In this document: positions 24,337-37,500 of the stretch, piece after piece
Position numbering within the stretch: the first letter of the stretch is position 1
Layout of the letters: each line of letters starts with the position of its first letter
Assembly (NCBI GenBank): GCA_905182995.1
Contig: CAJJDP010000153.1
Location: 62,001-126,000, forward strand
Origin: Paramecium octaurelia
Lineage: Eukaryota > Ciliophora > Oligohymenophorea > Peniculida > Parameciidae
Length of the DNA: 64,000 nucleotides
Direction: 5' to 3'
Made by a program: the position numbers and the translations under genes
Notes under the pieces: generated by a model
What the model was told of the DNA's origin: nothing
Database searches by the model: none
The model's input: only the letters and a program-made list of their open reading frames with translations

Positions 24337-25256
24337 CGACTCTTAATTTGTTTAAATTAAATTATTGACTTCCTTTCTATCCATAAATCGAATAAAAATT
24401 AGCAGATAAATTTAGAAAAAATGATCATATTTTTCTCAGATTAATCTTGTTTTCTATTATATTCGTAGTGTAAAATTTGAATGAGTAATCCAACCAACTC
24501 TTTCCCTCTAAATATCATTTGAGTCAAAGCTAGTAAAGTAGGCAAGAAATTGGCAAAATTACCAAATTCCTTACTGGACTCATTTAAACTTTGAACCCCT
24601 CTGCACTCCCCTTCAACTGGAATCCTGTTCCCTTTTGAAGAGACCCTCACAAAAATTAGTTCCATCCATAACCATTCAATGGCTGTCAGTTTGCAATACA
24701 AAATAAGCACTAATCAGAGAGAAAGACTTTTAAAAATTTTTGGTTTTTTACATGACTCATTTGAATGGCTGGGCGATTCGGAATAATACAGTACAGATTA
24801 CAAGAAGGCCAAAAACTCTGTTTAATAACATATTTAACTATTTCAGAGTGTTATTAATTAATATATAATTATAATTCAAATTTAATTATTTAATCAATAA
24901 AGTAAAACAAATTAATTACATAGGCGTCTAAAATTTTTAATTTAATTTTAATCAACATCCTCTAACAATTATATTTCAAATGCCCAATTCTTCCACCTCC
25001 AGAAATCCTGATTGCCACCCCTTCACTGACCCTTACCCTTACTTGCTTACATTTGCCATACTGCATATTTGGAGCAAAAGTGAACCTTACTATATATTGA
25101 AATTAACATGCTCTATTGGGATTTTTTAATAATTAAAGTTATAATAATTTCATTGAAAATAGAAAATTTAAATATCACAATGAAAAATTTCACTACTTTT
25201 ACAATAGGCTTGTTTAAATTCATTAAAACCAATTTATAAATATTTTATTATATAAA
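24337..25256. other. Intergenic region with weak frames
   Basis: About 920 bp. On the minus strand a frame of ~150 codons is open from near 24665 (MELIFVRVSSKGN...) into the start of the neighbouring gene, and on the + strand a 57-codon frame starts at 24980. Neither resembles a known protein and both could be chance in a one-stop code. Short AT palindromes are present. Confidence 0.4.
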
Positions 25257-25719
25257 ATGAAGATGAAATAATTTCTCGAGTGCGAATATGCACTTTCAAA
25301 TCGCATTAAGTGTGCAACATGTCACACTGTGATATACAAACATGATCTCAAGATTGGACACATATTTTTGAGGAAGGATGAAGGTAATTACCTTAAATTC
25401 ACTATAAAATAGGCTAGCAATTTGATAAAAAGGTATGGTATCATGTCCATTGCGTTAAAAAATGGCCTACTGGGGAAAAAGGCTAAGAATTACCCCTCTT
25501 TAGGTTACAATCACTCAAGGCAGAAGACCAATTAAGAATCAAGGAATTATATAGGTCCTTACAAGAGAAACCTAAAAGTAAGTTGTTATTGGTTTATTCA
25601 AAGGTAAAAAGGAAATCAAAGTCCTATCTAAGCAAGAACAATATGAGAAGTATGTGACTGTGAAGAATTTAAGCGATCCCGCCCAAATAGATGAGGACGA
25701 TGACTGCATAATGTTGTGA
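25257..25719 (+). CDS. Stand-alone PARP-type zinc finger protein
   Basis: A 135-aa protein. The zinc ligands C19, C22, H53 and C56 (KCATCHTVIYKHDLKIG and VWYHVHC) match the PARP-type finger C-x2-C-x30-H-x2-C, which in PARP1 and DNA ligase III senses DNA breaks. Nothing catalytic follows: the rest is a Lys-rich helix and an acidic tail (QIDEDDDCIML). Introns: 25384-25412 (29 nt, TAG) and 25578-25603 (26 nt, ending AAG); with both, the frame is 136 whole codons and natural-looking to the end. Confidence 0.8.
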
Positions 25720-25895
25720 CACAAATATTTTGAGGATTTTATTATTGTTATAAATTTTATAATGACAATTACAATACAATTACTTTGGAGAAATTATTTA
25801 TGGTATTCTCTTTTAAATAGTTACTATTTTGATTAATTCTATACAGGTTTTCAATTCAAATTGTATCCTTTTTTTCGATTAATTAATAACTTAGT

Positions 25896-26587
25896 ATGCA
25901 AGATTAAATAGAGTTTGGATATTGGAACATCAGAGGAATCGCCTAACCACGTATTCAATAATTCTTATTTAAGTGAGATATCTCTTGGAATATGTCGAAA
26001 TTCCATACACCGATAAGGTCTACAACATTGCTGATACAGAATGGTCACAAGCCGTTGCCAAGCCTCCTTTGAATCAAGAGGTTCTTGCCAACCTTCCCTA
26101 CATCAAAGATGGCGATAAGTGGATCTTTGAAAGCCAAGCGCTTTATATCTATATCGCTTATAAGGCAAAAAGGCCCGATTTATTGGGAACTACAAATGAA
26201 GAGCAGGTCCTTTTAGAATAGGTCAAAGGAGTCTTGATAGATTTATATAAAGGATTTCGTTCCTTAATTGCTCTACCGGAAGCAGATTATCCAGCCAAGA
26301 AGGATGAATACTTCAACACCTAAGTGTTGTGGATAATTGAAAAACTCAACAAATTTGTTTAAGGCAGGACTTGGTCAGCAGGAGAGCACTTGACCTATGT
26401 GGATTTCTTTTTGTTTGAAGTTGTAGAAACATTGGAAGCTTATAAGCCTGGACTTTTGGATCAATTCCAAAATCTGAGAAAAATTCACGATGCCCTAGCT
26501 GAAACTCCATAAATCAAGAAATATCTTGCCTCAGACAGGTTTATTGCTAAGCCGTTTTACCCAGTTGGAAGATGGAGATGGTGGTGA
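25896..26587 (+). CDS. Glutathione S-transferase (mu-like), copy 1
   Basis: A 222-aa GST. The N-terminal thioredoxin-like domain has FGYWNIRGIAQPLRYLLEYV, with Tyr9 in the position of the mu-class catalytic Tyr, and FESQALYIYIA for the gamma-glutamyl site. The all-helical C-terminal domain ends GRWRWW. The enzyme conjugates glutathione to electrophiles. A 23-nt intron (25951-25973), ending AAG, lies inside the QPLR motif; without it the N-terminus cannot be read. The paralogue 700 bp downstream has an intron at the same codon. Confidence 0.9.
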
Positions 26588-27297
26588 AATTTATATAATT
26601 ACAATAAAATTATGAATTTCCGAATTCCTAAAAAAAATACAATTTTCATTCTTTTCTCCTTAACCAACTTGCACCTCTTGTTTCTCATAATGTTCGCTAA
26701 GTTAATATGAAATTACAGTCAATTTAACTATTATAGACTAAGTTTTATAAAGTTAAATAAGATAGATTAAGTTGTTTGAAGGGAGATATGCAAATTTATG
26801 ATCTCGTTTATGCATTTTAAGCCAAGTTCTAACCCCAATGTTAACTATATTCTTGGGATATTATTTCATAATTCTATAATATGAAGATTTAGGAATATAA
26901 TTTTTAGGAATAATTTATTTAATATTTTTTTATGAAGATCCAAACCTCTACTTCTTGAGGTTGGTAAAAAAGGTGAGAAATTATGTATCCTCTTGAAGTT
27001 TATCTCAAGTTCAAAGTACTATCTTGAATAGTCTTTTCTTTTTGATATATTCTTAATGCTTACGGCATTATCGAATCATGAGTAAGATGAAAACTATTGC
27101 CTGTTATTTGAAAAATGAAGGACTTTCTATGTTTTATCATAATGAATTGGGAATAAGTTCAGATTTAGAGAGATTGGATAGAAAAATTCTGAATTCTTAA
27201 GGAATTCGGAAAAAGAATATTCGAATTTTGATGAATACTATTATTCTGCAATTTATAATCTGCAGACATTTATTTAGGGATATTAAATAATAACATA
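26588..27297. other. Intergenic region between tandem GST genes
   Basis: About 710 bp, AT-rich. A frame from ~27079 runs in phase into the second exon of the next GST gene, but it has no protein-like composition and is probably chance. It contains the promoter of the second GST. Confidence 0.5.
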
Positions 27298-27986
27298 ATG
27301 GCAGATAAATTGTTGTTTGGATATTGGGGAATCAGAGGACTTGGTTAATCATGTACGAATTCATATTTATTTTAGTGAGATACTATTTGGAATACCTTGG
27401 TTTACCATATGAAGAAAAAAGATACGTGAAACCAGAAGAATGGTTTGGAGAAGTCGCTTAAGCTCCACTCAATAACGAAGTTCTTGTCAACTTGCCTTAC
27501 ATTAAGGATGGAGACAAGTGGGTTTTCGAAAGTGGTGCCCTCTATGTTTATTTGGCACACAAAGCCAATAGAGCTGATTTACTAGGATCCACTCCAGATG
27601 AACAAGTGACTCTTGCTTAGACTAAGGGAGTACTCTAAGATTTATTGAAATCCTTTTTCACATTAATCACCTTCTCAGAAGAACAATATGCTGCAAAGAA
27701 AGAGGAATTCTTCAAGACCGACATTCTTTGGCTTATTGAAAAATTGAATGCTTTCTTGGGAGGCAAATAATGGGCAGCCGGAAACAATCTGACCTATGTC
27801 GATTTCCAACTTTTTGAAATTGAAGAAACCTTAAAAGCATTCAACATTGATGTGTTCAACTCATAGGCAAACCTTAAGAAACATCATGATGAATTCTCCA
27901 ATATCGCTTAGCTTAAGGCTTACTTGGGCTCAGAAAAGTTCATTGCAGGACCATTTTATCCACCAGGAGCCTTCAGATGGGGTTGA
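27298..27986 (+). CDS. Glutathione S-transferase (mu-like), copy 2
   Basis: A 221-aa GST closely related to the gene at 25896: FGYWGIRGLGQSLRYYLEYL with Tyr9, FESGALYVYLA, NLTYVDFQLFEIEETL and a terminal GAFRWG. A 23-nt intron (27353-27375) interrupts the same codon as in copy 1, but here ends TTTTAG. The pair arose by local tandem duplication before substantial divergence (many substitutions, no rearrangement). Confidence 0.9.
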
Positions 27987-29122
27987 TTATTATAAATAAC
28001 AATTATAAAGACATTGATATCAATATTGCTCCCTCTCTTGATAATAGTCTAACTTTTGTTGACTAATCATCAACAATTTTTTTATAATATTCTCATCAAC
28101 GTCAACGATGACATATCAATTAAAAATGAATATGAGATAAAAAATTATTCTGACATTATAAAAATTTCTGATTTTTAGATTATTATATCATTAATTTATG
28201 TTGTTTCACGAAGTCTTCTTATTAGAAAGATAATCAATTGCTAGAAAAAAAACTTAATATTTACTAAAAAAATTATTTTCATTCTCAAATATTCATTCCA
28301 ACATTCAGATTTGAATACTTATAGATTTATTTAAATTAGTGACTCACTTTAGGTAGTCTACAATTGTCACATACATTTACAATTAAGATAAGAATTCCAT
28401 ATTTTTTGGTAATTTTATCAACATAATTATGAATGTTGCAACTCATTATAATACTCCTTACTTTCATGTACTTTTTGAATAGGAGACCTAAAGCATAATT
28501 AAAGCAATTAAATGAGTAACTAATTTCTGATATATATGATGTGCTATATCTGAAAAGAATAGATCTAACTTAGTAATAGGCAACTCTTTATTTTTTATTT
28601 GTTAATTAAATGTGAAACAAGTGGAAAAAATAAATTAAAAATATTATATTTTTTGCGTTTTTCTTTTATATTTTATCTTAAATCAGCAAAATATCTACGT
28701 TGATCTGCAATAAATAATCTATATTTAGAGTATTAGACATAAAATTATGTAAAATCACTTGAATCTGAAGAATAAACTAAATTTATATACTTCTATTATT
28801 TTGATCATAAATCTATCCAAAAAACTAAATCTGTAATTTGAGTTTGCGATAATTATATCCATCAATATTAGCTGATTATATCAATTAAGTAATGAAGTAA
28901 TTATTCCAAAATCTAAAAATCCTAATTATATTGATTCAATCAGGAATCAAGTATGATGTATCTATATGGAATCCTGAATCACTCTGTTTGTTTGTAAGAT
29001 GCTGTAATTACACACTCGAATAGATTGAATGTTTATTACTGGCATATTAAATCAAAAGCAAATAAGCTTTAATCATAAGGGTAATATATATAGAAAATAA
29101 AATTGGAATTGGAATTACAAAA
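27987..29122. other. Long AT-rich intergenic region
   Basis: About 1.1 kb between the 3' ends of the second GST and the Rab gene. Short inverted AT stretches only; nothing gene-like seen. Confidence 0.5.
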
Positions 29123-29896
29123 TCAACAACATTGCTTTTTTGCATGATTATTTTCTTAAGTGTGATCAGATTACAATTGAATTGGTTTTGAAGTGAATGA
29201 TGCCACTTCTGTAATTGGTTAATCACTTCTGCTCGTATTCTATTTCGAACTTGCTGGTGTTTTTTTGGTAGTTTTAATTGAGTTCTTAAATGAATCACTA
29301 GTAAACATCCTCATGATCACTAATTTTACTGCCTCTACAAAGGCCTTGGATATATATTAAATATTTACTTTTTCTACATTTTCGCCAGTCTTTGCAGAAG
29401 TTTCAAAAAACAAACTAAAATTGTTTGCATTCATAAATTTTTCAGCTTCTTGTTTTTGAACACTACGTTCCATATCTGATTTATTTCCTACAAGAATTTT
29501 GACAATTTCTTCATGAGCACTTTCATGCAATTCAGTTAACCAGTCTTACAGCTTCTCAAATGAATCTCTTTAATTGATACTATATAACACAAAGACAGCT
29601 GCAGCTCCGCGATAAAAACTCTTAATCATGCTTCTAAATTATTCTTATCCTGCCTAATCGATCACTCAAAACATTTACAGTATCCCATATTTAGAGCTCC
29701 ACTCTGCGTTTATCAACAACCACCAATTTCTTAACAAATTCCACTCCAATTGTTGCTTTACTCGCGCCTTCTATAAATTAGCTTTCGGAATATTATTTAA
29801 CAAAGCTACTCTTGCCAACAGCTAAGTCTGACATATCCATTTACATTGATCTCCAACTACAATAAACTTGAACATAGGCAGACTATCCTTACTCAT
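29123..29896 (-). CDS. Rab-family small GTPase
   Basis: A 233-aa Rab. G1 GDQSVGKSS, switch region ATIGVEF, G3 WDTAGQE, G4 NKSD and G5 ETSAK are all present, and the C-terminus is KKQCC for double geranylgeranylation. Rabs recruit effectors to vesicle membranes. Three introns: 29822-29844 (23 nt), 29654-29678 (25 nt, exactly between WDT and AGQE) and 29345-29368 (24 nt, ending AAG, between ENVEK and AF). The last is frame-neutral and lacks TGA. The hypervariable tail of ~45 residues is Ser/Thr-rich. The subfamily is not clear. Confidence 0.9.
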
Positions 29897-30221
29897 TTAA
29901 TAAAATTCTATAAATTATTGTATTAATTATCAAATGCCCTTTTAATTTAATGAGTAGCAATTCTATTGTAATATATATTGCCATTCCATATCATATGGGA
30001 TTGTGGCAATTACGAAATAGACAAAAATATCATTTCAATACAAAATTACATATATATTCATCATCATTAAATTCTAATTAAAAATTATAAATTAAATCAT
30101 TCTAATCAATTCGTTATTTTATAAATAGAAAAATAGTAAAAGTACATATTAGAAGCTAAAACTTAAAAGGCATTGTTTTCACTAATTATTATCCAATAAT
30201 TCAGATAAAAATTATAAAAAT
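29897..30221. other. Short AT-rich spacer
   Basis: About 325 bp between the start of the Rab gene and the end of the cyclin gene, both on the minus strand. Nothing recognised apart from promoter-like AT-rich sequence. Confidence 0.5.
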
Positions 30222-31423
30222 TCAAATTTATTAATGTCTGTACTTTTTTAAGTTCTCACACTTTGGATACTTCTTTTCAAAGATTGAGATCAACTCATCC
30301 ACTTTCTTGAAACAGTTCAAATACTCATCTAATTTCAATTAGGCAATTCTAATGAGATTATTCTACAAAGAATATAACTTATAAATTACTATCTATTGTT
30401 TTTAATTCCTATTTTTCTTTTCTTTTTCATCCTTGCCAGACTAATGAAACTCGATGTAGTTATAAATTGTGTATCCCAAAATACTGGCAGCCAAAAGCAT
30501 CTATTCATACTACATCATTTAGAAATCGTGGCAACACATCTTTAGGATATGGCTGGCTGTATCATAAATGGTTTACACAAATTAACTAAAATAAAATTAT
30601 TTTAATACTTTTAAGACTATCCAAATAATTAAAAATTTAGATATTATAAGTATTCGTTAAGAGTTGGAAAATTAGTATTGTAATTCAAAGTTTCTAGTAT
30701 GTCTTTTTCCATTTTCTTTATTTGATGGGCGGAGAATTTATTATGTGAAAGCACTATTATTATTGTTTCAATGTCAAAGCATTTGATGTCTTCAATCTTG
30801 GAAGCAATGAATATACAGGTGACACCTAACAGGTAGATATCCGAGTCAGTGTATTATTATTCAGTGTTCTTGAGGTAGGCATCCATCAGGTTAACAGCTC
30901 TGAAAAAAGTATTTTACGTGGTCAATTAGTGACAGCCAAAAACCTGAATCATCCAATCAACCATCAAGGCTCTGGATGTATCATTGATTTTGTGATTGGC
31001 TAGACTGCATCCCAAATCTATTCGATCCTGTATTAAAGAGTCAAACAACTCCTTATTATAACAATTATTATAATCAACTATTCTTTTAACTGAAGGGTCT
31101 AGAAGACCTTCTACATAATCAGATTCTATCTAGACCTTTTTTTCTTGATTTAATATTTCTAACATTTCAATAAAACCATTCTCCTATATTTCAGTTGAGT
31201 GACTAGAATTGATATAGGAATTTTTTCGTTTCTTTATCTTCTCAGTTGGGATTTGTTCACTATACTATTAACTTTTGAACATGAAATGATATTTTTATTC
31301 AAGAGAATTCAATAATAACGAATAAGAGGGAATCTTATTCACCTGCTGAAATTGAGTGAGAAAATCACTAAAAAATTGATGGAATTTAATTTACTATAAT
31401 TTTTATAAATTATTATATTCCAT
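30222..31423 (-). CDS. Cyclin (A/B-like cyclin box)
   Basis: A protein of at least 383 aa. The cyclin box contains SRALMVDWMIQVF (MRAILVDW-type motif with the Arg and Asp that pack against the CDK PSTAIRE helix), LLGVTCIFIASKIED and MEKDILETLNYN. A second cyclin-fold half follows. Cyclins activate CDKs. Introns: 30586-30608 (23 nt) and 30363-30389 (27 nt, TAG, frame-neutral without TGA). ATG 31423 is the first in frame, but protein-like sequence (HLTQIESLKED) continues upstream to ~31475, so the real start may be in another exon. Confidence 0.8.
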
Positions 31424-31573
31424 AAAGTATTTGTCCTCCTTTAAACTCTCAATCTAAGTCAAATGCTATCCCTTTAATAATTATCTATGGTCATATTTAT
31501 AAAAAGAGGTATATAATATAATATATGACAGATAGATATCTATATGATATTTATATGTAATTGATTTATTGCT

Positions 31574-31786
31574 TCATTTTTAGTTGAAATTATTTATTTA
31601 GACAACCAAAAAACAAGCAATGTCCAAACTGAAAACCAGAAGCAAAATATCTATTACGACATTGTTAGCAAGCAGTTTAGCAATCTCTGCCTCCAACATA
31701 AATGGCTAATGCATATTTCGATAGAGATATTTACTTTCATTATCATTCAAGAAAAAAGTCTTAATTGTCTCTTTTTTGATACTCAT
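31574..31786 (-). CDS. Possible small gene, 70 aa
   Basis: A frame from ATG 31786 to TGA at 31574: charged N-terminal half, then a hydrophobic stretch VVIDILLLVFSLDIACFLVV that could be a membrane anchor. Alternatively a 29-nt intron ending CAG inside that stretch would change the C-terminus. An upstream ATG at 31864 is in the same frame but separated by one TGA. Weakly supported. Confidence 0.3.
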
Positions 31787-32375
31787 ATTTGTCACCTTTC
31801 AAGTCTTGTCTAATTGGTGTGATTTCTAAATTATATCATCTCTAATTGCAATTGGATTAGCCATTGTCAATAAATGTTCTTAACTGTGATTATTAAAAAT
31901 AAAATAATATTATATTATATAGTATAATATATTACTAATCATAATATATCCATCTGATAACAAAATAGAGCTTAAGAATTTTATTGGAGAACACCTTTGT
32001 TTATTTGTATATGTATATTATTTGTACATGTATAAATAGAAACCAGGTAATTTTGAAGTTCTTTCAACATTTAATTTCCTAGATCAGAATAGGTAAAATT
32101 TTTTGAATGATATTTGATCAATTAATGGCTTTAAACATACTCTACAAAATGGTATATGCAGTGTTGGATTGCAATTGACAGATGTTTAATTTTTTAAATT
32201 TATACAATAGACAAAAATTATTGAAATTAGTAAAGAAATTACTTTTAAATTACAATTGTTTAAATTGGAATTCATGCATGGTTTGATGTTTAAAAATTAG
32301 AGAGAGAGAAGAGATCAAATGAAAATATGTGATGATAGTTTAAATTTATATCAAATAAAATAAATATATATTGTA
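31787..32375. other. AT-rich intergenic region
   Basis: About 590 bp with TAATATA-rich stretches near 31900-31950. It should contain the promoter of the CCCH gene. Confidence 0.45.
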
Positions 32376-33785
32376 ATGCAATTACGGAAAGTTCGTTCAC
32401 AGGAAAATTCATACACGAATTTAGATTAGCAAAGGAAAATAGACTCTGCTCAATTCAAAACATAGCCATGTACTCAATAACATCCCAGCACTCATAAAAA
32501 GTTTTGCCCATATTACCATGATGAATCTGATCGAAGACGCGATCCTCATCAATTCAAATATAAGTGAGAATACTGTTAATGATCCTAAGGTGTCAAATTT
32601 GTCCTTAGTTTGAGCAATGTCCTCATGGAGATTTGTGTGCATTCTCACACAACAAAGTAGAATAAGTGTACCACCCAAATAGATATAAGAGCAAATATTG
32701 TGTATAGAATAAGGATTGCGAATATGGAATCTATTGCTCATTTGCCCACAATGAACACGAATTGCGAGTCCCCCTTAAATTAGAGTAATTGGTACCAGAC
32801 AAGAAATTTTGGATGTTTCACTATAAAACAATATGGTGTCCATACATCGTTGGGTATCCCATTATTATAAACTCAAAGTCACGATCGAGCCACTTGTGTT
32901 TATGCTCATAATGCACAAGATTTCAGGAGAGATCCCCATCAGCTTCAACCTAAGGAATGCGTTTATTGGAATAAAACAGAGTAGATCCAAAGATATGATC
33001 AAGGAGGCTGTCCTGATCAAGAGAACTGTCCAAATTGTCATGGATGGAAAGAATATGAATATCATCCCTTGATTTACAAAACAAAACCATGTGCTCAACC
33101 AAATTGCATTAAAAAGGAGTGTCCCTTCTTTCATAATGATCAAGAACGTAGGTACGATCTCATTCTTATACCTAAGAATACCCAAGTAATAGAATGAAAA
33201 GCAGTGGATTATTTAGGAACCAAATACTCAGAATTTATTGAGGGTTCCTTATAAGTCCAATTCAAATTATTAAGGACCTATAATTCCCAGTTATATTCCA
33301 CAAGATTTGAATAGAGAGAAAATGGAAGTTGGGTAGCCACTTGAATTGTTTAGCTCTATGACCACTTCATCAAATCCACTATCGAGAAGAGGGTCCGATT
33401 TCTCAGACAGATAAAAAAAAAAATGGAATACATAACGTAAACATCATCGCACTGCTCCTACGACACCAGATCAAAAGCAATAGTAATAAACAAAGATTCC
33501 ATTAATCAAATATTCTCGTCGATTGTAGGATGAATTATGGAAATTATCTGGGGTAAAGCGATTTCAGTAATATCCTAGTCGGATTTCATTTTACACACTC
33601 TAGAAGGGATGAAAATAACTGAAACCAGTTTGATGCATATGAACGAGCTTAATTTACTATCTTTGAATATTAGTGATTAATAAAAGCAATATTTGATATC
33701 AGCCTTATTCAATATTAAGTAAGAAAAGAACTACGATGAAAAACATGACGATGAATTATTAAAAGAAAGTGCTGGGCAATTTTGA
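32376..33785 (+). CDS. CCCH zinc-finger protein (Unkempt-like)
   Basis: A 433-aa protein with several CCCH fingers in the first 250 residues, e.g. FKTQPCTQQHPSTHKKFCPY then YHDE, CPHGDLCAFSHNKVE, CEYGIYCSFAHNEHELR, CVYAHNAQDFRRDP and CIKKECPFFHNDQERR. The finger order and AHN..DFRRDP phrase match the Unkempt family of RNA-binding proteins. The C-terminal part is disordered and ends in a helical tail. Introns: 32564-32589 (26 nt, GTG...AAG), 32854-32878 (25 nt, AAG), 33186-33216 (31 nt) and 33553-33578 (26 nt). All four are needed to keep 434 whole codons; antisense frames here look membrane-like but are shadows. Confidence 0.82.
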
Positions 33786-34562
33786 AATTTTAGCTCTTGT
33801 ATTTCAATAACATTTATTTTTCCAATCATACTTAAATCAATTCTCTCTCCATCTATTTTAAATCTGTAATAAACTAAACTGTTATATGTATCCAAACTAG
33901 TCAATAATAATATTAATACATGAGAATTTCAATTTCATTCAAATATTAATCAAAGGGAAGCCCTTAATCCAATTATAAATTATGGAATCATAAGTTTTAA
34001 ATGATTGAGTTATATTGAGCAGAATTGTAATCTATAAAAGGATTAAGGTTTGAAATATTTATTTTGATTATGTAAAGGGGATAAGACTAAATTTATAGAG
34101 CTCTATATTAAAATGGTGGAATTGAGCCTTTAATTATTCAATCCTTCTTCATTTAATGCAAAATTAGCTGATTTATTTTTCAATCAATTAGTTTATTATT
34201 ATGCAAATTAAATATAAGGAAATGATGTAATCGTGTAATCCATGAGAGAATCAATGGGCTTTTCAGATTTCGAGAACCACTTAATAATAATGCATGGATA
34301 ATGAAAATGACGACAAGGCCACATTCCATCAGTAGAATTGAGGAGTTTAGATAAAATACTTAAATGTATATCAGTTTGACATATTTAATCTGAACTAAAA
34401 TAAATCATTTAGTATTGATATAACAGCTTTTTCTATTTCGTATAAGCGTAGAATCACTTAAATCACAATTGTTATTGTCTACTATTGCGAGTAGAGAGAT
34501 GAAGAGTATCTGTAAAATTTGATTGATTAAAATTGAATTTTGATTATATTTTTTTATTTAAT
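33786..34562. other. AT-rich intergenic region
   Basis: About 780 bp with no convincing frame on either strand. Confidence 0.5.
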
Positions 34563-37500
34563 ATGAAGGATGAATATGCTGAACTTACTACCATAGGTAC
34601 ATCAAGTTCATCAGCTAATAGGAAATTACTCTTTCTGCACAAGAGCGAAATAACTAAATCTTATATTGATTAGACTAAATAGATCTGCAACTAGTAGAAA
34701 AAAAAGAAATAGCCATTTCAGAGGAGATATGATTAAGAGCAAGAGAAGAATGAGAGTATTGAAATATAGAAGGATTTAATGAAAGTGGAAATTTTGGATT
34801 GGTAGGGTTTCATGGATCAAGAGTAGGATATGATAAATAAAGTGAATAATGAGGAAGAGCAATAAACCAATTTAAAGACGCCTTTAACTTTTAAGTGTAA
34901 AACCAATCCTTGTATAAAGCAGATTGGGAGTGATCGAGTTAATTATTTCTACAAAATGAAATTAGCTAAGTAAAAATATCAATCATACATAAGCAAGTAG
35001 TTGTCTGTCATAAGCACCTAAGACTTTTTGAAAAGCGTTCGGCACTCTTAAAAACTCGATGATTACACAAAACTATACAAACAATAACCACACAACCTTT
35101 ACATGAGTCTGAATTTTTCACAACCTTAAAGGATGCCAAAAACCTTTGGATTAATATAAAATACACTACAATTAACAAATGCCAATGTAAGTCATTCTTT
35201 AAGGAACGGTGAGGATTGTAATGCTTTTTCCAATGCCATGCTTACATAGCAAAGCAGGTAATTATAGGCAATGCAATTAAATCATAATTCATTTACTCCA
35301 ATTCAGTTGCGCAACATACTGTTGACTTTCCCTACTACTCTTAAGGATTTGGAATTGCAGAATTGCAAACTTAACTATATGCATATGGAAGTGTTGATGA
35401 CGTTCGCAAGCAAGAATTAAATTTATAAGTTGAATCTTGAAAACAACAACATTCGAGATTTGGGGTGCCAAATAATTATGAAACATCTCCTAACAAATAA
35501 CACTCTTCAATGCATCAATTTGAACAATAATCAAATTACAGAGTGTGCTTGTAATGCCATCTCAAATTTACTTAAGTAAACATAACGTCTCTTGGAATTG
35601 TATTTAGGCTATAATTTCTTAAACGGTAGCGCAGGCACGATCATTTGGAAAGCCATGTATAAAAACACTAGTATCAAAATCCTGGATCTGTCTCACAATA
35701 CCATAGCCTCTTTGGAATGTGCTTAATCAATTAACAAAGCGATCTCTCGGCCATATAACGAATTACTGCACGTTGATCTCTCGTATAATAAATTCAGCAG
35801 TCCTTAAGCCCAGTTAATTTCAGAAGCACTACAAAAGAATGAAACTATTTATGGATTCCATTTTGAAGGCAATCAGCAAGAACTATTTGTCAATCCCAAT
35901 GGATTTTTAATTAATAGCGTTTAATCATTCAAATAAAGGCAGGATAAGTTGTAATTATTATATAAATAGCCTCAATATTTCAAATTATTAGATGAACCTA
36001 AAAAGGAGAATCTACTTATGAAAAGAGAAGAGATATTAATCTTGCCATTCAGTAGATCTAGGAAAATAAGATCTACAAAATTGAATAAATAAAAATTGAA
36101 TGAAATCAATCGTCTTGATTCTTGTTGGATTTGTGAAGGATGGTAGGAGATTAAATTTGAATGGACTGCTCATAAATCTGGTAGTCTATACAATGAACCT
36201 ATTTTCATTCATTTTGATTTTGAAGAATATCGACCTCTTTTGATGACATTCTTAAATAACGAGTTTTTTTATGTTAAAATGTGTCCACCAAATAAGGAAA
36301 TCCATTATTTCTTTACTAATCCAATCTTAAGCATTCAACAACCAGCATTAGATCAAAATATAAAATAAATGAATATTTAATCTATTCCCTTTTTGTACAA
36401 CGATGAAATCTTAGTAGATGGGAATGTCATGGATTAAGTGAATGTATATCATACTAATGACAAACTAAGGCTATTTGACAAGTATATGCCAATGGTACAA
36501 TGCAAACCCAGAGAACCATTAGCTAAATTTGACTTCTCTCCTTATCTTAACATAAAGAAGCATTGTTGGTAAGTTGAAAATTCTATATTCAAACATTTCT
36601 AACCTGATACACCTAATTTGGTTGATGAATGCTTTGAATTTGATTTTCAAAATTCCAAAGTCACACGTTTGGTTAAAGATACTGAATTGAATGAAATAAA
36701 GGATAATCTCAAGTAACTCTATCGTCAATTATTCCACTGTTACAAATACCATGCTTCTGGCTCACTGAATACACCTATTCCATGTATCACCATTTAGGAT
36801 TACATCGATTTCTTGCTTCAAACTTCATTGTTGGATGGTTATAAAACTAATGATATAGATATCAGCTTTACGTCAACAGCAGGGGCAAAGGATGTCTAAT
36901 TCCCTTAGGCCTTTGATAAAGGATTGGTTCGTTGTCAGCTTTTGGAAATCATGATCAGAATGTGCAATGATAAATTCATTAGATAGGGTACTTGTGCAAC
37001 AATGAGTGAAGCCATTTGTCTAATCAACAAACAAGCCCAAGAATACTTCTCCAAATTTGATCAGGCTTAAATGTGGAGAAAGAGTAGACTGTGGAATTAG
37101 AAATGCGATACCATCCTCAATGATCGTTTAGCCATGTTAAAATCCCTATTTAAGTTTATAAGTCGGTTGAGTAAGAAGGACAAGTAATTATACAAATATG
37201 ATTACATCTCTGTACAAGATTTCAAAGATTGGATTGTACAATCCAAATTAATATGCGATGATCTTAGTGAAAGGGAATGCTACTTGATCTATTTACAATC
37301 TATGATCACTTAGAAGGATGAACTTTATTCAGCCAAACATTATCAAATGAACTTCCATGAATTCATTGAAGCCATTGGTAGATTGGCTGAAAAGTTATCG
37401 ATCATTAGAGGGGACAAACCACTTGATGTTGAAGACAGAAGACCTTTTGATTTGACCTCTAAAATTGATGGTTTGCTCCTGCTCCTTTACCTTATAATTG

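Noticed and set aside
24990..25060. CCCTTACCCTTA-like sequence resembling a telomere
   Set aside because: Only two imperfect units, and Paramecium telomeres are of the G4T2/G3T3 type.
27080..27300. Open frame running into GST copy 2
   Set aside because: It is in phase with exon 2 by chance, overlaps the true first exon in another frame and has no protein-like composition.
30222..31500. Extending the cyclin to an ATG at 31494
   Set aside because: That ATG is in another frame and no acceptable intron links it; the start was left at 31423 with a note.
32421..33185. Minus-strand frames that look like membrane proteins opposite the CCCH gene
   Set aside because: They are antisense to well-supported CCCH fingers on the + strand; hydrophobic translations come from the complement of Cys/His/Asn codons.
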